DNA of 38,795 nucleotides, taken from NCBI GenBank assembly GCA_030765865.1, contig JAVCDK010000017.1, positions 1 to 38,795 of the forward strand, in the 5' to 3' direction. The notes beneath the pieces are model-generated. The model saw only the letters and a program-made list of their open reading frames with translations. It ran no database searches and was not told where the DNA came from. Positions 7,881 to 17,504 of the stretch are shown here, one piece after another. This DNA is from Candidatus Celaenobacter antarcticus (lineage in GTDB: Bacteria; Cloacimonadota; Cloacimonadia; JGIOTU-2). Each line of letters begins with the position of its first letter. Within the stretch, counting starts at the first letter, position 1. The position numbers and the translations under genes were made by a program.

Positions 7881-8756
7881 TTATTGTTCTATTTTGGTTT
7901 CAAATAACCAGTATCGATATTTTCCGAAATACTTTTTTGCGTTCAATAGCTTTTCTCTCGAAGAAAAAATTCCGAAAACTGTTGATCCGCTGCCAGACAT
8001 TAAGCTTCCCATTGCACCCAATTCAAGAAACCGATCTTTGATATCCTGCAATATTGGGTAATGAGCAAAGACACCCTGTTCCAGCCCGTTGTATAGGTTT
8101 TTGCATATCGCTTCAATGTCATTGTTGTTTAGCGCAGTGATCATAGCCGATTTTTTCTTTCCGTGAGGTTCGTTTATGACAGACCATGAGTAGGCATTCC
8201 TGCTGGAGATCTCAATCCCAGAATTTACAAGGAGTATATTCTCAATATGTGGGGGAGGGAAAGTGCCCTTAATAATCTCACCCCTTCCGCCGACAAGGGC
8301 AGTTTTATTATCCAAAAAGAAACTGATATCGCTCCCAAAAAGCGCGACTGTTCTGTGTAAATCAGCTAATGACAGATTGAGCTTCCATAATGAATTCAGG
8401 ACCAGGATTGTGACAGCAGCGTTTGAACTGCCTCCGCCTAATCCTGCAGAGAGAGGGATGTTCTTTTTTAATTTTATTTCAACACCATGTTTCACATTAT
8501 ATGTATCTTTTAAAAAACAAGCGATTTTGTAAATGATATTCTCTGATTCTTGAAGTGTGTCAGAGGTGCAATAAATTTTGACCTCAGATTTATATGTCAA
8601 TCTAAATATCAGATGGTCTGCAAGGGAGATAGGCGCAATAATGGTCTCAACTTCGTGGAAGCCATCATCCCTTTTATGAAGGATATCAAAAAAGAGATTA
8701 AGCTTTGCGCGAGAGTCTTGTGTGACCTTGACTTTTTCTCTTTTTCTTTTTTGCAC
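7881..8756 (-). CDS. ispE: 4-diphosphocytidyl-2-C-methyl-D-erythritol kinase
   Basis: GHMP kinase of the non-mevalonate isoprenoid pathway, phosphorylating CDP-methylerythritol. The 291-residue product has AKLNLFFDIL with Lys18, the ATP-binding PLSAGLGGGSSNAA at 101-114, catalytic Asp143 in GSDISFF, and SGSGSTVFGIF near the C-terminus. The only usable start is GTG at 8756, which places the first 19 codons inside the 3' end of the Wzc-like gene (59-nt overlap). That is unusual for this gene and suggests translational coupling. Upstream of prs, an arrangement common in bacteria. Confidence 0.93.
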   Translation of the reverse strand: MQKRKREKVKVTQDSRAKLNLFFDILHKRDDGFHEVETIIAPISLADHLIFRLTYKSEVKIYCTSDTLQESENIIYKIACFLKDTYNVKHGVEIKLKKNIPLSAGLGGGSSNAAVTILVLNSLWKLNLSLADLHRTVALFGSDISFFLDNKTALVGGRGEIIKGTFPPPHIENILLVNSGIEISSRNAYSWSVINEPHGKKKSAMITALNNNDIEAICKNLYNGLEQGVFAHYPILQDIKDRFLELGAMGSLMSGSGSTVFGIFSSREKLLNAKKYFGKYRYWLFETKIEQ

Positions 8757-10983
8757 CTTTTTCGTCGTCTGTGTAGTAATAATAGTAGTAGTAATAGTAA
8801 TATTTATATCCGCTATAATATTTTTTTACTTCGATCCCGTTTACCACGACACCAGCAACTTTAACATCAATATTTTTAAGAAGGCTCTTTGCCTGCTCAA
8901 TTATCTCCCGCTCTGTAGAATTAACTCGAATAACGAGCACAAGGTGATCAACTTTTTTGGCTATAATCAACGCATCTGTGACAGCAATAATGGGTGGCGA
9001 GTCCACAATAATGTAATCATATTCTTCTCGCAATTTTGCAAAGAGGTCATCCATTTTTTTTGAGGAAAGCAGCTCAGAGGGATTTGGGGGCACATGACCT
9101 GCGGTAATAATATCGAGATTCTCCATACCGGAAGGTTTAATGATATCGTGTATGTCAACATCCTCAGTTGTCAAAAATCGGGAGAGTCCATTTTCTCTAG
9201 AAACAAAAAAAAGATTATGGACCATTGGACGGCGCATATCACAGTCAACAATTACAGTTTTTGACCGCATTTGAGAAAGTGTGATGGCCAGGTTACTGCT
9301 AGATGTGGATTTACCTTCCTTAGGTCCAGAACTCGTAACGAGATATATTCTTCCCTCACCAGATATTTTTGGTGGAAGAGAGACAGTATTAGTTCTGAAA
9401 GTTCTGTAAGCTTCGGCGATCGGCGATTTGGGGCTGTATTGTGGAACAAGTCGTGCAGACATTTGCCTCTTTTTAATGGCAAGAGCCTGTAATTTTTCCT
9501 TATCCTTTTCTTTGCCTATCTGATCTTCAATATCAGCAAGTTGTTTTTCGTCGAGTGGGATGTCGGGAATCGTCCCAAGAATAGGTAATTTAACATATCG
9601 ATCAACATCTGAAAGATTATTTATCTTAGTATTCATTGACTCAAGCAGGAAGGCAGCTCCTATACCAAGTCCCAGCCCGAGTAGAAGCCCAATAAGAATA
9701 TTCATCTTTACCTTAGGAGAGACAGGGGATTTAGGAACGCTAGCCCGATTTATTATCCTTATATTGCTTAATTTGCCTTCTTCGGAAATTTTTGCTTCCT
9801 CGTAGCGCGTTACAAGCATACTATAAATTTGTTCATTGATAGCTTTGGATCTTTCCAGTCTTGCAAGCTCCAATTCTGCATCTGGGAGGCCGGACATTCT
9901 CATAGAATATTCTTCTACAACAGTTTCAAGAGCACTAACTTTTGCGTTAGCGGTTTGATATTCGACTTCTGTTGCAATAATCTCTGTAAAAAGTTCCTGT
10001 CTTCTATCAAGAGGATTGAAAGAATATTTGTCCACCTCAAGTATTTTGTCTATTTCGGTTTTCATCTGGCGCTTGATATTGTCGATTTCGTTCCGAAGAG
10101 AAACGAGCTGAGGATGATTTTTCGTATATCCTTTTTTTGTCAGGAATATTGCAAGCTGGCTTTCGCTCTCAATGAGTTTTTGACGCAATTGTTCTGAAAC
10201 AGGGGAGGATATAGCGGTCATTTCTTCGCCGAGAGCTTCATCAATCTTGATGAGTTCGCCTTTAAGGTATGTAAGTTTTTTATCAACGATCTGCAACTCT
10301 GTTTGTGCGGAACTTAATTGCGCTTCAAACTCAACCATATTAGTGATCATCTCTTTTGTCTCTTCTGAAAGTGCGAACACTTCGTTTGCGATCTTATATG
10401 CCCGAAGATCTTCTTCAGAGATCGCTAATTTCTTAGATGTTACATCCAGCTGTTTTTCCAAGAATTCACGTACACTTGTTATTTCTGCCCGGGCGTATTT
10501 CAGGCTTTCATCCTGATAGCTGTCCATAACTGCATTTACTGCTGTTTGAGCTTCAGTTGGATTTGTAGATTTAAAAGCGACATCAACGATATCCACTTCT
10601 CGTTCTGCAGACACTTCTATTTCTTCTGCTAATATCCCCGAGGGATTATCAGATGAAAGGATTGGAAAATTTTCGGCTACAGGATTTCTTTTGAGCTTTT
10701 CAACAGCGCTTTCCATAACAGAAGGACTTTTTATCACTTCTATCTGGTTGTTGAGATCATTACGACCAAAGCCGCCGGTGCTGAAAAATAGATCAGTCTG
10801 TTTATTGAGTTCCAGCAGGATCTTTCCATTGCTTTCATAAATGCGAGGTGCACGGGCCGTATAATATATTGTGGCTACCATTACTACTACAAAAATGATA
10901 GCAATTAGTTTTATATGCCGAATGATTATTCTATAATAATCTCTTAGTTTGATTTCTTGTTCTTGTTCAGGAAATTGTTCCAT
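8698..10983 (-). CDS. Wzc-like polysaccharide co-polymerase with BY-kinase domain
   Basis: Inner-membrane protein controlling exopolysaccharide chain length and export, with bacterial tyrosine autokinase activity. The 761 residues run: Wzz domain with first membrane segment at about 26-42, a long periplasmic coiled-coil region (about 180-400, GNVR-like end), second membrane segment at about 424-446, then the cytosolic kinase. The kinase has Walker A SGPKEGKSTSSS (about 547-558), Walker A' VIVDCDMRRP (about 575) and Walker B YDYIIVDSPP (about 652-661). The tail (about 719-736) holds a tyrosine cluster including ten consecutive Tyr, the usual autophosphorylation site, followed by a Lys/Arg-rich end. 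Adjacent to a small SLBB export protein. Confidence 0.92.
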   Translation of the reverse strand: MEQFPEQEQEIKLRDYYRIIIRHIKLIAIIFVVVMVATIYYTARAPRIYESNGKILLELNKQTDLFFSTGGFGRNDLNNQIEVIKSPSVMESAVEKLKRNPVAENFPILSSDNPSGILAEEIEVSAEREVDIVDVAFKSTNPTEAQTAVNAVMDSYQDESLKYARAEITSVREFLEKQLDVTSKKLAISEEDLRAYKIANEVFALSEETKEMITNMVEFEAQLSSAQTELQIVDKKLTYLKGELIKIDEALGEEMTAISSPVSEQLRQKLIESESQLAIFLTKKGYTKNHPQLVSLRNEIDNIKRQMKTEIDKILEVDKYSFNPLDRRQELFTEIIATEVEYQTANAKVSALETVVEEYSMRMSGLPDAELELARLERSKAINEQIYSMLVTRYEEAKISEEGKLSNIRIINRASVPKSPVSPKVKMNILIGLLLGLGLGIGAAFLLESMNTKINNLSDVDRYVKLPILGTIPDIPLDEKQLADIEDQIGKEKDKEKLQALAIKKRQMSARLVPQYSPKSPIAEAYRTFRTNTVSLPPKISGEGRIYLVTSSGPKEGKSTSSSNLAITLSQMRSKTVIVDCDMRRPMVHNLFFVSRENGLSRFLTTEDVDIHDIIKPSGMENLDIITAGHVPPNPSELLSSKKMDDLFAKLREEYDYIIVDSPPIIAVTDALIIAKKVDHLVLVIRVNSTEREIIEQAKSLLKNIDVKVAGVVVNGIEVKKYYSGYKYYYYYYYYYYTDDEKGAKKKKRKSQGHTRLSRKA

Positions 10984-10997
10984 ATATATATCTCTAT

Positions 10998-11498
10998 TTA
11001 TTTACTTTGAATTGTTAAATACAGGTTATAAATACTGAGGACGGTCGCAAATTTAGCAATGAAGTCTGCGACCCGTTCCATACCATAAAAAACTGTTCCA
11101 GACACAACAACCGTATCGCCTGGTTTAAGCACTGGTATTATGCCAAAATCACCCGTATCAAGATATTTTTTTATATTAACCCAAATTACTTCACCCTGTT
11201 CCGCTTCTTCACTGGGTCGAACAATTCTGATTTTTGACAATTTTGCGTCTTCAGTAGGTCCACCTGCTAAGGATAAAAGAGTCAATAGGTCAGTATCGTC
11301 AGGGAGTAGATAGAAACCGGGTTTTCGAACTTGCCCCCAGATTTGGGTGTAAATTCTTAATTGGTCTTCATCCCCCATCGTGCCGGAGTATGAATAGGCA
11401 GAGCTTCCTGTAGATGGAGTAATCGAAGGACTATCCTGTGCAAAACAGGCAGTACTAAGGGCTATAATACTAATTATTATTACAAAAAGGTGTTTCAT
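10998..11498 (-). CDS. Short SLBB-domain polysaccharide export protein
   Basis: A 166-residue secreted protein with a signal peptide (hydrophobic core residues 4-19, likely cleavage after CFA). After a Ser/Thr/Gly-rich linker comes one SLBB domain (about 50-135: IWGQVRKPGFYLLPDDTDLLTLLSLAGGPTED, then VLKPGDTVVVSG), and a C-terminal hydrophobic helix (FIAKFATVLSIYNLYL) as in outer-membrane Wza-type proteins. The N-terminal poly-export domain of full-length Wza is absent, so this is a minimal relative. Strong ribosome-binding site AAGGAG before ATG 11498. It precedes the Wzc-like gene by 14 bp, which supports a role in the same export complex. Confidence 0.8.
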   Translation of the reverse strand: MKHLFVIIISIIALSTACFAQDSPSITPSTGSSAYSYSGTMGDEDQLRIYTQIWGQVRKPGFYLLPDDTDLLTLLSLAGGPTEDAKLSKIRIVRPSEEAEQGEVIWVNIKKYLDTGDFGIIPVLKPGDTVVVSGTVFYGMERVADFIAKFATVLSIYNLYLTIQSK

Positions 11499-11558
11499 CT
11501 GAACTCCTTTTACTAGTGTGGATGTAAATTTTCAATTGATAATTTTCCGTCAATTTAT

Positions 11559-12317
11559 TTATCGAGTAAAATTGATAATGCGCTCTTCCGATTCCGAGCC
11601 GATAGCTTGTCCTATTATAAAGAAAGCGTCAATCCTCCAGATGTAACTGTAACCAGGAATGGGAACAAAGTCAATTTCGGAGATATTAAGACTCGTTTCA
11701 TGGGTATCTTCAGAATATACATAATTATGTGATGTGTCGAAGAAAAGAATTCTATAAGTGTAGCTGCCAGCACTCCAGGAAAAATCTATTGAATCATTCA
11801 CAGAAAAAGTGCTGTTATTAGCAGGCGACTGTAAGCCGGGCACTTGTATTAGCCGGTAGGATACGGTGTCAGAATTAGTTGAGTTTCCTGCTTCATCAAA
11901 AGGAATGATGAAGTAAGACCATGTTTTCTGAATGTTTGGCTCCTCATATCCAATAAATTTATCATAATAGGTTGAGGAATCCGGAATAAAGGGAATCTCT
12001 TCGACAAAGGTCGTATCCTCATTCACATACTCATTAAACCGCCATATCTCAATATGATGAATATCACCATCCTTTTGTAGCGGAGTGTCGTCCCACTGGA
12101 TCTTCATCCAATTATAATTGAGACTTCCTGCAGAATATGCATCGATGCCGTTGTTTCTGTCCGTATATACGCATCCCGGGTCGCCAGGATCGCATTTATG
12201 AGGCGTCATTGTTACCTTTGAAGGAGGAATGATATCATCATTCTCTGCTTTGTCATAACTGCAAGCATAGGATATGACGACAATTAATAGTAAGAGGAAT
12301 ATATATAACCATTTCAT
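11559..12317 (-). CDS. Predicted lipoprotein with fibronectin-III-like folds
   Basis: A 252-residue protein with a lipoprotein signal (hydrophobic residues 4-17, lipobox ISYAC with Cys19). The mature part has two beta-rich segments resembling fibronectin type III domains: one containing NWMKIQWDDTPLQKDGDIHHIEIWR (cited in part) and GNSTNSDTVSYRL, the second from LQSPANNSTFSVNDSIDFSWS to YIWRIDAFF. It is probably anchored in the outer or inner membrane facing the periplasm or exterior. First gene of the minus-strand train, 60 bp upstream of the SLBB gene and divergent from leuS. No specific function can be assigned; a link to exopolysaccharide export is only positional. Confidence 0.7.
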   Translation of the reverse strand: MKWLYIFLLLLIVVISYACSYDKAENDDIIPPSKVTMTPHKCDPGDPGCVYTDRNNGIDAYSAGSLNYNWMKIQWDDTPLQKDGDIHHIEIWRFNEYVNEDTTFVEEIPFIPDSSTYYDKFIGYEEPNIQKTWSYFIIPFDEAGNSTNSDTVSYRLIQVPGLQSPANNSTFSVNDSIDFSWSAGSYTYRILFFDTSHNYVYSEDTHETSLNISEIDFVPIPGYSYIWRIDAFFIIGQAIGSESEERIINFTR

Positions 12318-12459
12318 ACTTTTCTTTTATTGTGCGTAATGATTTACTGTCAATTTTTTTGAATAGTATCGAAGATATATCTCAAAATGAAAAAATGTTG
12401 ACGAAAATTACTGTACTTCGCAAACCAACATACACATAAATTGTTTTTTAGGAGCATCT
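12318..12459. promoter_or_regulatory. Divergent leuS / lipoprotein promoter region
   Basis: This 142-bp spacer separates two divergent transcription units. On the minus strand a TTGACA box lies about 30 nt before the lipoprotein start, followed 16-17 nt later by an AT-rich AATAAAA. On the plus strand a TTGACG lies about 50 bp before leuS with only a weak downstream AT-rich match. Neither pair is convincing on its own. leuS has a clear GGAG ribosome-binding site 6 nt before its ATG. Confidence 0.45.
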
Positions 12460-14940
12460 ATGGAATATCCATTTAGAGAAATCGAAGCAAGGTGGCAAAA
12501 GATTTGGGAAGATAATCGCACCTTTTATGTTGATATGGACGATCCCAGGGAGAAATTTTATCTATTATCAATGTTTCCATATCCTTCCGGCGTACTTCAT
12601 ATGGGACATGTGTCCAACTATTCAATTGCCGATGCCATAGCACGTTATAAAATCATGAATGGATACAAAGTACTCCAGCCAATGGGCTATGACAGTTTTG
12701 GAATGCCGGCAGAGAATTTCGCGATCGAGCATAATTCACATCCGGAAATAACCACCCACGAAAATATCGATAAAATGCGAGCGCAGTTCAAAATGGTTGG
12801 CTTTGGCTATGATTGGGATCGAGAAGTGATCACCTGCGATGCCGATTATTATAGATGGAATCAGTGGTTTTTCCTGAAAATGTACGAGATGGGACTTGTC
12901 TATAAGAAGGCCTCATATGTGAACTGGTGCCCAAGCTGCCAGACAGTACTTGCAAACGAACAGGCAGAAGGTGGAATCTGCTGGCGATGCGATTCTAAAG
13001 TAGAACAGAAAGAGATAGAGCAATGGTTTATAAAGATCACGGATTATGCAGAAGAGCTTCTTGACCACTCAAAACTGAAAAACTGGCAACAGCGAGTCAT
13101 AACCATGCAGAAGAACTGGATTGGAAAAAGCCACGGTACGCAGATTATATTCAAGGTGGATGAAACAGATATTGAAATTCCGGTTTTTACTACACGTCCA
13201 GACACGATATTTGGATGCACCTATATGGTTCTGGCTGCAGAACATCCTCTTATTGAAACCTTCTTAATTGATAATTCTCGCGAAGATGGAATCAAGGGGT
13301 TTATCAAAAAGATAATAAACGAGGACAAAATTGAACGTACTGCTGAAGATACAGAAAAAATTGGAATGTTCTCCGGGAAATATGCAATCAATCCCGTTAA
13401 TGGCGAGAAGATTCCTATCTGGATCGCGAACTATGTGGTTATGGATTATGGAACCGGCGCAGTGATGTGTGTACCGGCGCACGACCAGCGGGATTTTGAA
13501 TTCGCTAATAAATATGAACTGCTGATTCGCATTGTGATCCAGAATCCTGAAAAAACGCTCGAACTGAAATTTATGAAAGAGGCGTATATTGATGATGGAA
13601 TCCTTGTGAACTCCAGTCCATTTGGTGATATGAATAACCGCAAAGCAATTGAGAAGATAACAGGATGGATGGAAGAGAATGGTTACGGATACAAAACAGT
13701 AAATTATCGCCTGAGAGATTGGGGAATTTCCCGTCAGCGTTACTGGGGAACCCCAATTCCAATTATCTACTGTGATGAGTGCGGTGCAGTTCCGGTTTCT
13801 GAGGATGACCTTCCTGTGCGGCTTCCGAAAAATGTTGTTGTTGGAAAAACACACAATAATCCGCTCCTGTCCGTGCCCGAATTTCTGAACACGACATGCC
13901 CGAAATGCGGAGGTCCGGCAAAAAGAGAAACAGACACCATGGATACTTTCTTTGACTCATCCTGGTATTATGCCCGTTTCTGTGATGCGAATAACAACAA
14001 TGTTCCTTTTAAGAAAGAAAATGCGAACTACTGGCTGCCCGTCGATCAATACATCGGCGGTATTGAACATGCCTGTATGCATCTTCTGTATGCGCGGTTT
14101 TTCCATAAATTCATGCGAGATATTGGACTGGTCACAACCGACGAACCCTTCACAAACCTGCTGACTCAGGGCATGGTCACAAAAGACGGAGCGAAGATGT
14201 CAAAATCTAAAGGGAACACAGTCGATCCACAAGAATATATCGACAGGTTCGGCTCTGACACACTGCGGGTTTTCATGCTGTTTGCATCTCCGCCGGAAAA
14301 GGATGTCGAGTGGAATGATGAGGGCGTGAAAGGCGCATTTCGCTTTTTGAATCGGATATGGATGCTGTTCGCAGAAAAGCAAACCTTCCTGAAAAGTCTC
14401 CCGGATAGCTATCGCGAGGATGCTGAGATGCCCACCTATGCAAAAAAACTCTGCTTCAGTACGCATTATACGATCAAAAAAGTGACCGATGATATTCAGG
14501 ATAGAATGCAATTCAATACCGCAATTGCAGCGATCATGGAGCACCTGAACAATATTTCTGCATTCCCGTGTGATGAAAACAGCGAAAAGTGCGTACAAGC
14601 AGTATATTATGAAGCTGTTGCAGCACTGCCAAAATTGCTTCAGCCGTTTGCACCGCATCTTTCTGAGGAAACCTGGTCGATGATCGGAAATCAAACTTCC
14701 ATACTGGAAACATCATGGATAACTTATAATGATAAATATCTTATTCAAGATCAGGCAACTTATGTGATACAGATAAATGGGAAACTGCGCAGTAAGATCG
14801 TTGTCGGATTGGATACGCCAAAGGAAGAAGTCGAAAAGATCGCGCTCGAAGATGAAAAAATTCTGAAATATACTGAAGGAAAAAAGATAATAAAAGTAAT
14901 CATCATTCCTAAGAAATTAGTGAATATTGTTGTAAAATAA
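12460..14940 (+). CDS. leuS: Leucyl-tRNA synthetase
   Basis: Class I synthetase charging tRNA-Leu. The 826-residue bacterial-type protein has the HIGH motif as HMGHVSNYS (about residues 47-55), a Cys4 zinc-like insert (WCPSCQTVLANEQAEGGICWRC in two CxxC pairs, about 152-173), and the editing domain with FTTRPDTIFG and VPAHDQRDFEFA. The leucine-specific region has CPKCGG, the KMSKS signature is KMSKSKGNT (about 586), and the anticodon-binding and C-terminal domains end in IIPKKLVNIVVK. ATG at 12460 with GGAG. Followed after 4 nt by rsmA, so leuS-rsmA-sppA form one unit. Confidence 0.97.
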   Translation: MEYPFREIEARWQKIWEDNRTFYVDMDDPREKFYLLSMFPYPSGVLHMGHVSNYSIADAIARYKIMNGYKVLQPMGYDSFGMPAENFAIEHNSHPEITTHENIDKMRAQFKMVGFGYDWDREVITCDADYYRWNQWFFLKMYEMGLVYKKASYVNWCPSCQTVLANEQAEGGICWRCDSKVEQKEIEQWFIKITDYAEELLDHSKLKNWQQRVITMQKNWIGKSHGTQIIFKVDETDIEIPVFTTRPDTIFGCTYMVLAAEHPLIETFLIDNSREDGIKGFIKKIINEDKIERTAEDTEKIGMFSGKYAINPVNGEKIPIWIANYVVMDYGTGAVMCVPAHDQRDFEFANKYELLIRIVIQNPEKTLELKFMKEAYIDDGILVNSSPFGDMNNRKAIEKITGWMEENGYGYKTVNYRLRDWGISRQRYWGTPIPIIYCDECGAVPVSEDDLPVRLPKNVVVGKTHNNPLLSVPEFLNTTCPKCGGPAKRETDTMDTFFDSSWYYARFCDANNNNVPFKKENANYWLPVDQYIGGIEHACMHLLYARFFHKFMRDIGLVTTDEPFTNLLTQGMVTKDGAKMSKSKGNTVDPQEYIDRFGSDTLRVFMLFASPPEKDVEWNDEGVKGAFRFLNRIWMLFAEKQTFLKSLPDSYREDAEMPTYAKKLCFSTHYTIKKVTDDIQDRMQFNTAIAAIMEHLNNISAFPCDENSEKCVQAVYYEAVAALPKLLQPFAPHLSEETWSMIGNQTSILETSWITYNDKYLIQDQATYVIQINGKLRSKIVVGLDTPKEEVEKIALEDEKILKYTEGKKIIKVIIIPKKLVNIVVK

Positions 14941-14944
14941 CAGA

Positions 14945-15736
14945 TTGATATTAAAAAAGAAATCGCTCGGACAACATTTTCTCATCGATGAAAATATTGC
15001 ACGCAAAATTGTCCAAACTGCCGATGTTGATCAAAATGATATTGTTTGGGAGATCGGACCGGGCAGCGGAGTTCTAACTAAAATTCTTATTGAAAAATGT
15101 AAACGATTATATGCTTTTGAAATCGATAATGAGTGGTTTGGCTTTCTTCAATCACACTACAAAAAGACCGGGATTACTCTAATCAATGCAGATATCCTCC
15201 ACGTTGATTTTCATGAATATTTTAAGGGTGAAAAAGTAAAGATCGTTGCCAATCTGCCCTATCAGATCACTTCACCTGTACTGTTTAAAATTTTCGATAA
15301 TCGAGAAATTTTCTCAAGTATTACGATCATGATCCAGGACGAGGTTGCCGATCGCCTTTGTGCTTCATCTGGAAATAAAGAATATGGAAAACTCAGCATC
15401 AAACTGCAGCTCTATTTCGCTATACATAAGAAGTTTATTGTCCTCCCACATGTGTTTCGACCTCAGCCGAAAGTGCGCTCTGCAGTAGTCCAACTTTTCC
15501 CGAGACAAGATGTCCCTGAAATTCTAAATCAAAAACAATTATGGAGTCTCATCAATGCTGTTTTTAACCATAGAAGAAAAATGCTGCGCGTGACATTAAA
15601 ATCATTTCTGCCAGAGAAAGAATATGAAATTTTATCAAAATTATCTATAGACCTCACGCGGAGACCCGAAGAATTATCAATTTGGGAATTCGTTGAGCTT
15701 TCAAATACAATACAAACAATGAAAAAAGGAGATTAA
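14945..15736 (+). CDS. rsmA: 16S rRNA adenine dimethyltransferase RsmA (KsgA)
   Basis: Dimethylates two adjacent adenines in the 3' hairpin of 16S rRNA late in 30S assembly. The 263-residue product has KKSLGQHFLID at 5-15, the SAM-binding EIGPGSGVLT at 36-45, NADILHVDF, and catalytic motif IV NLPYQIT at 103-109. HVFRPQPKVRSAVV and the NHRRKMLR C-domain element follow. The start is TTG at 14945: an in-frame stop lies just upstream and no ATG is available before the conserved N-terminus. No obvious Shine-Dalgarno is present, so it is probably translated by coupling to leuS. Confidence 0.95.
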   Translation: MILKKKSLGQHFLIDENIARKIVQTADVDQNDIVWEIGPGSGVLTKILIEKCKRLYAFEIDNEWFGFLQSHYKKTGITLINADILHVDFHEYFKGEKVKIVANLPYQITSPVLFKIFDNREIFSSITIMIQDEVADRLCASSGNKEYGKLSIKLQLYFAIHKKFIVLPHVFRPQPKVRSAVVQLFPRQDVPEILNQKQLWSLINAVFNHRRKMLRVTLKSFLPEKEYEILSKLSIDLTRRPEELSIWEFVELSNTIQTMKKGD

Positions 15737-15737
15737 C

Positions 15738-17477
15738 ATGAAAACATTTTGGAAAATAATACTATGGATATTTGCGGTGATCGGCATGTTGATGATACTG
15801 CTTATCATTATTCTTGCCAACGCTTTGCCATCTAAGCCGAAGGTGAAGATACATGATAATACCTATCTTGAGCTTTCACTTGGTGGGTTACATTATGATT
15901 ATAATGAATACGAAGATATTTTTTTCATGCAGGAAGCACCGTCAATCGGGGACATGTGCCGAAAAATAGATGCTGCAATGCAGGACTCACGGATAAAGGG
16001 CATTATCATAAAACCCGAAATGTATATGGGCGGATGGGCGCTTACCAAAGAGCTTCATGATAAACTCATCGAATTCAGGGAAAGTGGAAAAGACCTTTTT
16101 GCTTACATAGATTTCACATGTGACAAAGGATATTATCTCGCATCGACTGCCGAAAAGATTTACTTCAATCCGAGTTCAACGGCTGGCATCGTGCTTAGCG
16201 GGATCGGTCTGGAATTAAATTATTATGAAGGATTGCTGGATAAGATCGGGGTGGAGATGACGGTTCTCCATGAAGGAAAATTCAAAGGGACCGGGGAGAT
16301 GTATGATAGAAAAACGATGTCACCGGAATTAGAAGAGGATCTCACCAATATCGTTGATGGACTTTACGATGTGTATGTTGCCGACCTGCAGGCGAGTAGA
16401 GATTTAAGCAATGAAGATATTGTTGCAATTTTTGATGAACGAGACGAATATTTTCTTTCCGGAAACCAGGCGCTTGAAATGGGGCTGGTCGATCATCTTG
16501 GCAATGAGCAGGAATTCGAGGCACTGGTCGTGAAGGATGATCCGGTTCTGAAATTCAGTCTTTATGAACCACACAAGAAAAAATTCGCGTATAATAAAAT
16601 TGCTGTGGTCTATGCACAGGGCGGGATTACATTCACTGAAGCTGGATTTCCCAATAGAAATTATAGAAAGATCACTAAAGAAAAGACGATCAAGCTTCTT
16701 AACCGCATCGAAAAGATGAATTCGGTGAAGGGACTCGTACTTCGCGTTAATAGCGGCGGTGGAAGCGCACTGGTTTCCGACATCATTCTCGATAAGCTGG
16801 AAAAGCTTAATGAAAAAATACCAGTCGTAATTTCGATGGGAAACTATGCTGCGTCAGGCGGATACTGGATTTCCTCACTTGCAGATTATATTTTTGCACA
16901 GCCCACTACCATCACGGGTTCCATCGGTGTGGTCAGCATGATCCCGAATTGGCAGCAGCTCCGCGAGTGGGCGGAAGTGAATACGTTCCAGATACAGCGC
17001 GGGAAATATACAAACTTCTTTTCTCTGAACTTTGCGCCCTCGGCACAGGACATTTCAGCATTGCAGAAAGATATGCATGAAATCTATATCGAGTTCAAAG
17101 ACCTCGTTGCAAGTGGAAGGCATTTGCCGCTCACTGACGTTGAAGAGATTGCGCAGGGCAAGATATGGACAGGCGTGCAGGCGGTAGAGAATGGGCTTGT
17201 TGATGAGCTAGGTGGAATGGACGATGCAATCATAAAAGCTGCCGAATTGGCTGAGCTTGAAGATTATTCTGTGCTTGTTATGCCGGAAAAGAAAACCCTT
17301 ATGGACATTATCATGAGTGGAGATATTTCTATTTCTGCTGAGACATTATTAAAAATTTATGGAAGAATAAATAGCAATCCTCTCACAGATAATATTACCC
17401 AGACACTGGAGCTGATAAAGGAAGTTCAGGGCGAGCCAATGCAGTTACGGCTGCCATATAATTTAGAGATCAAATAA
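15738..17477 (+). CDS. sppA: Signal peptide peptidase SppA, 67-kDa type
   Basis: Membrane-anchored serine protease that degrades cleaved signal peptides; the number of secreted proteins nearby fits that role only circumstantially. The 579-residue product has one N-terminal membrane anchor (about 5-29) and the tandem double-domain arrangement of the long form. The general-base lysine lies in the N-half (HEGKFKGTGEMY, Lys181) and the nucleophile in the C-half (GNYAASGGYWIS, Ser373). The dyad is complete. ATG at 15738 has AAGGAG 7 nt upstream, one base after the rsmA stop. Confidence 0.94.
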   Translation: MKTFWKIILWIFAVIGMLMILLIIILANALPSKPKVKIHDNTYLELSLGGLHYDYNEYEDIFFMQEAPSIGDMCRKIDAAMQDSRIKGIIIKPEMYMGGWALTKELHDKLIEFRESGKDLFAYIDFTCDKGYYLASTAEKIYFNPSSTAGIVLSGIGLELNYYEGLLDKIGVEMTVLHEGKFKGTGEMYDRKTMSPELEEDLTNIVDGLYDVYVADLQASRDLSNEDIVAIFDERDEYFLSGNQALEMGLVDHLGNEQEFEALVVKDDPVLKFSLYEPHKKKFAYNKIAVVYAQGGITFTEAGFPNRNYRKITKEKTIKLLNRIEKMNSVKGLVLRVNSGGGSALVSDIILDKLEKLNEKIPVVISMGNYAASGGYWISSLADYIFAQPTTITGSIGVVSMIPNWQQLREWAEVNTFQIQRGKYTNFFSLNFAPSAQDISALQKDMHEIYIEFKDLVASGRHLPLTDVEEIAQGKIWTGVQAVENGLVDELGGMDDAIIKAAELAELEDYSVLVMPEKKTLMDIIMSGDISISAETLLKIYGRINSNPLTDNITQTLELIKEVQGEPMQLRLPYNLEIK

Positions 17478-17504
17478 ATACGAATCTGGCATCATAAAAT
17501 AGCA

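Noticed and set aside
13264-13854. A 196-codon open frame on the minus strand inside leuS (also 14200-14694).
   Set aside because: It lies entirely opposite a strongly conserved leuS, has no ribosome-binding site or recognisable motif, and its composition is that of an antisense shadow.
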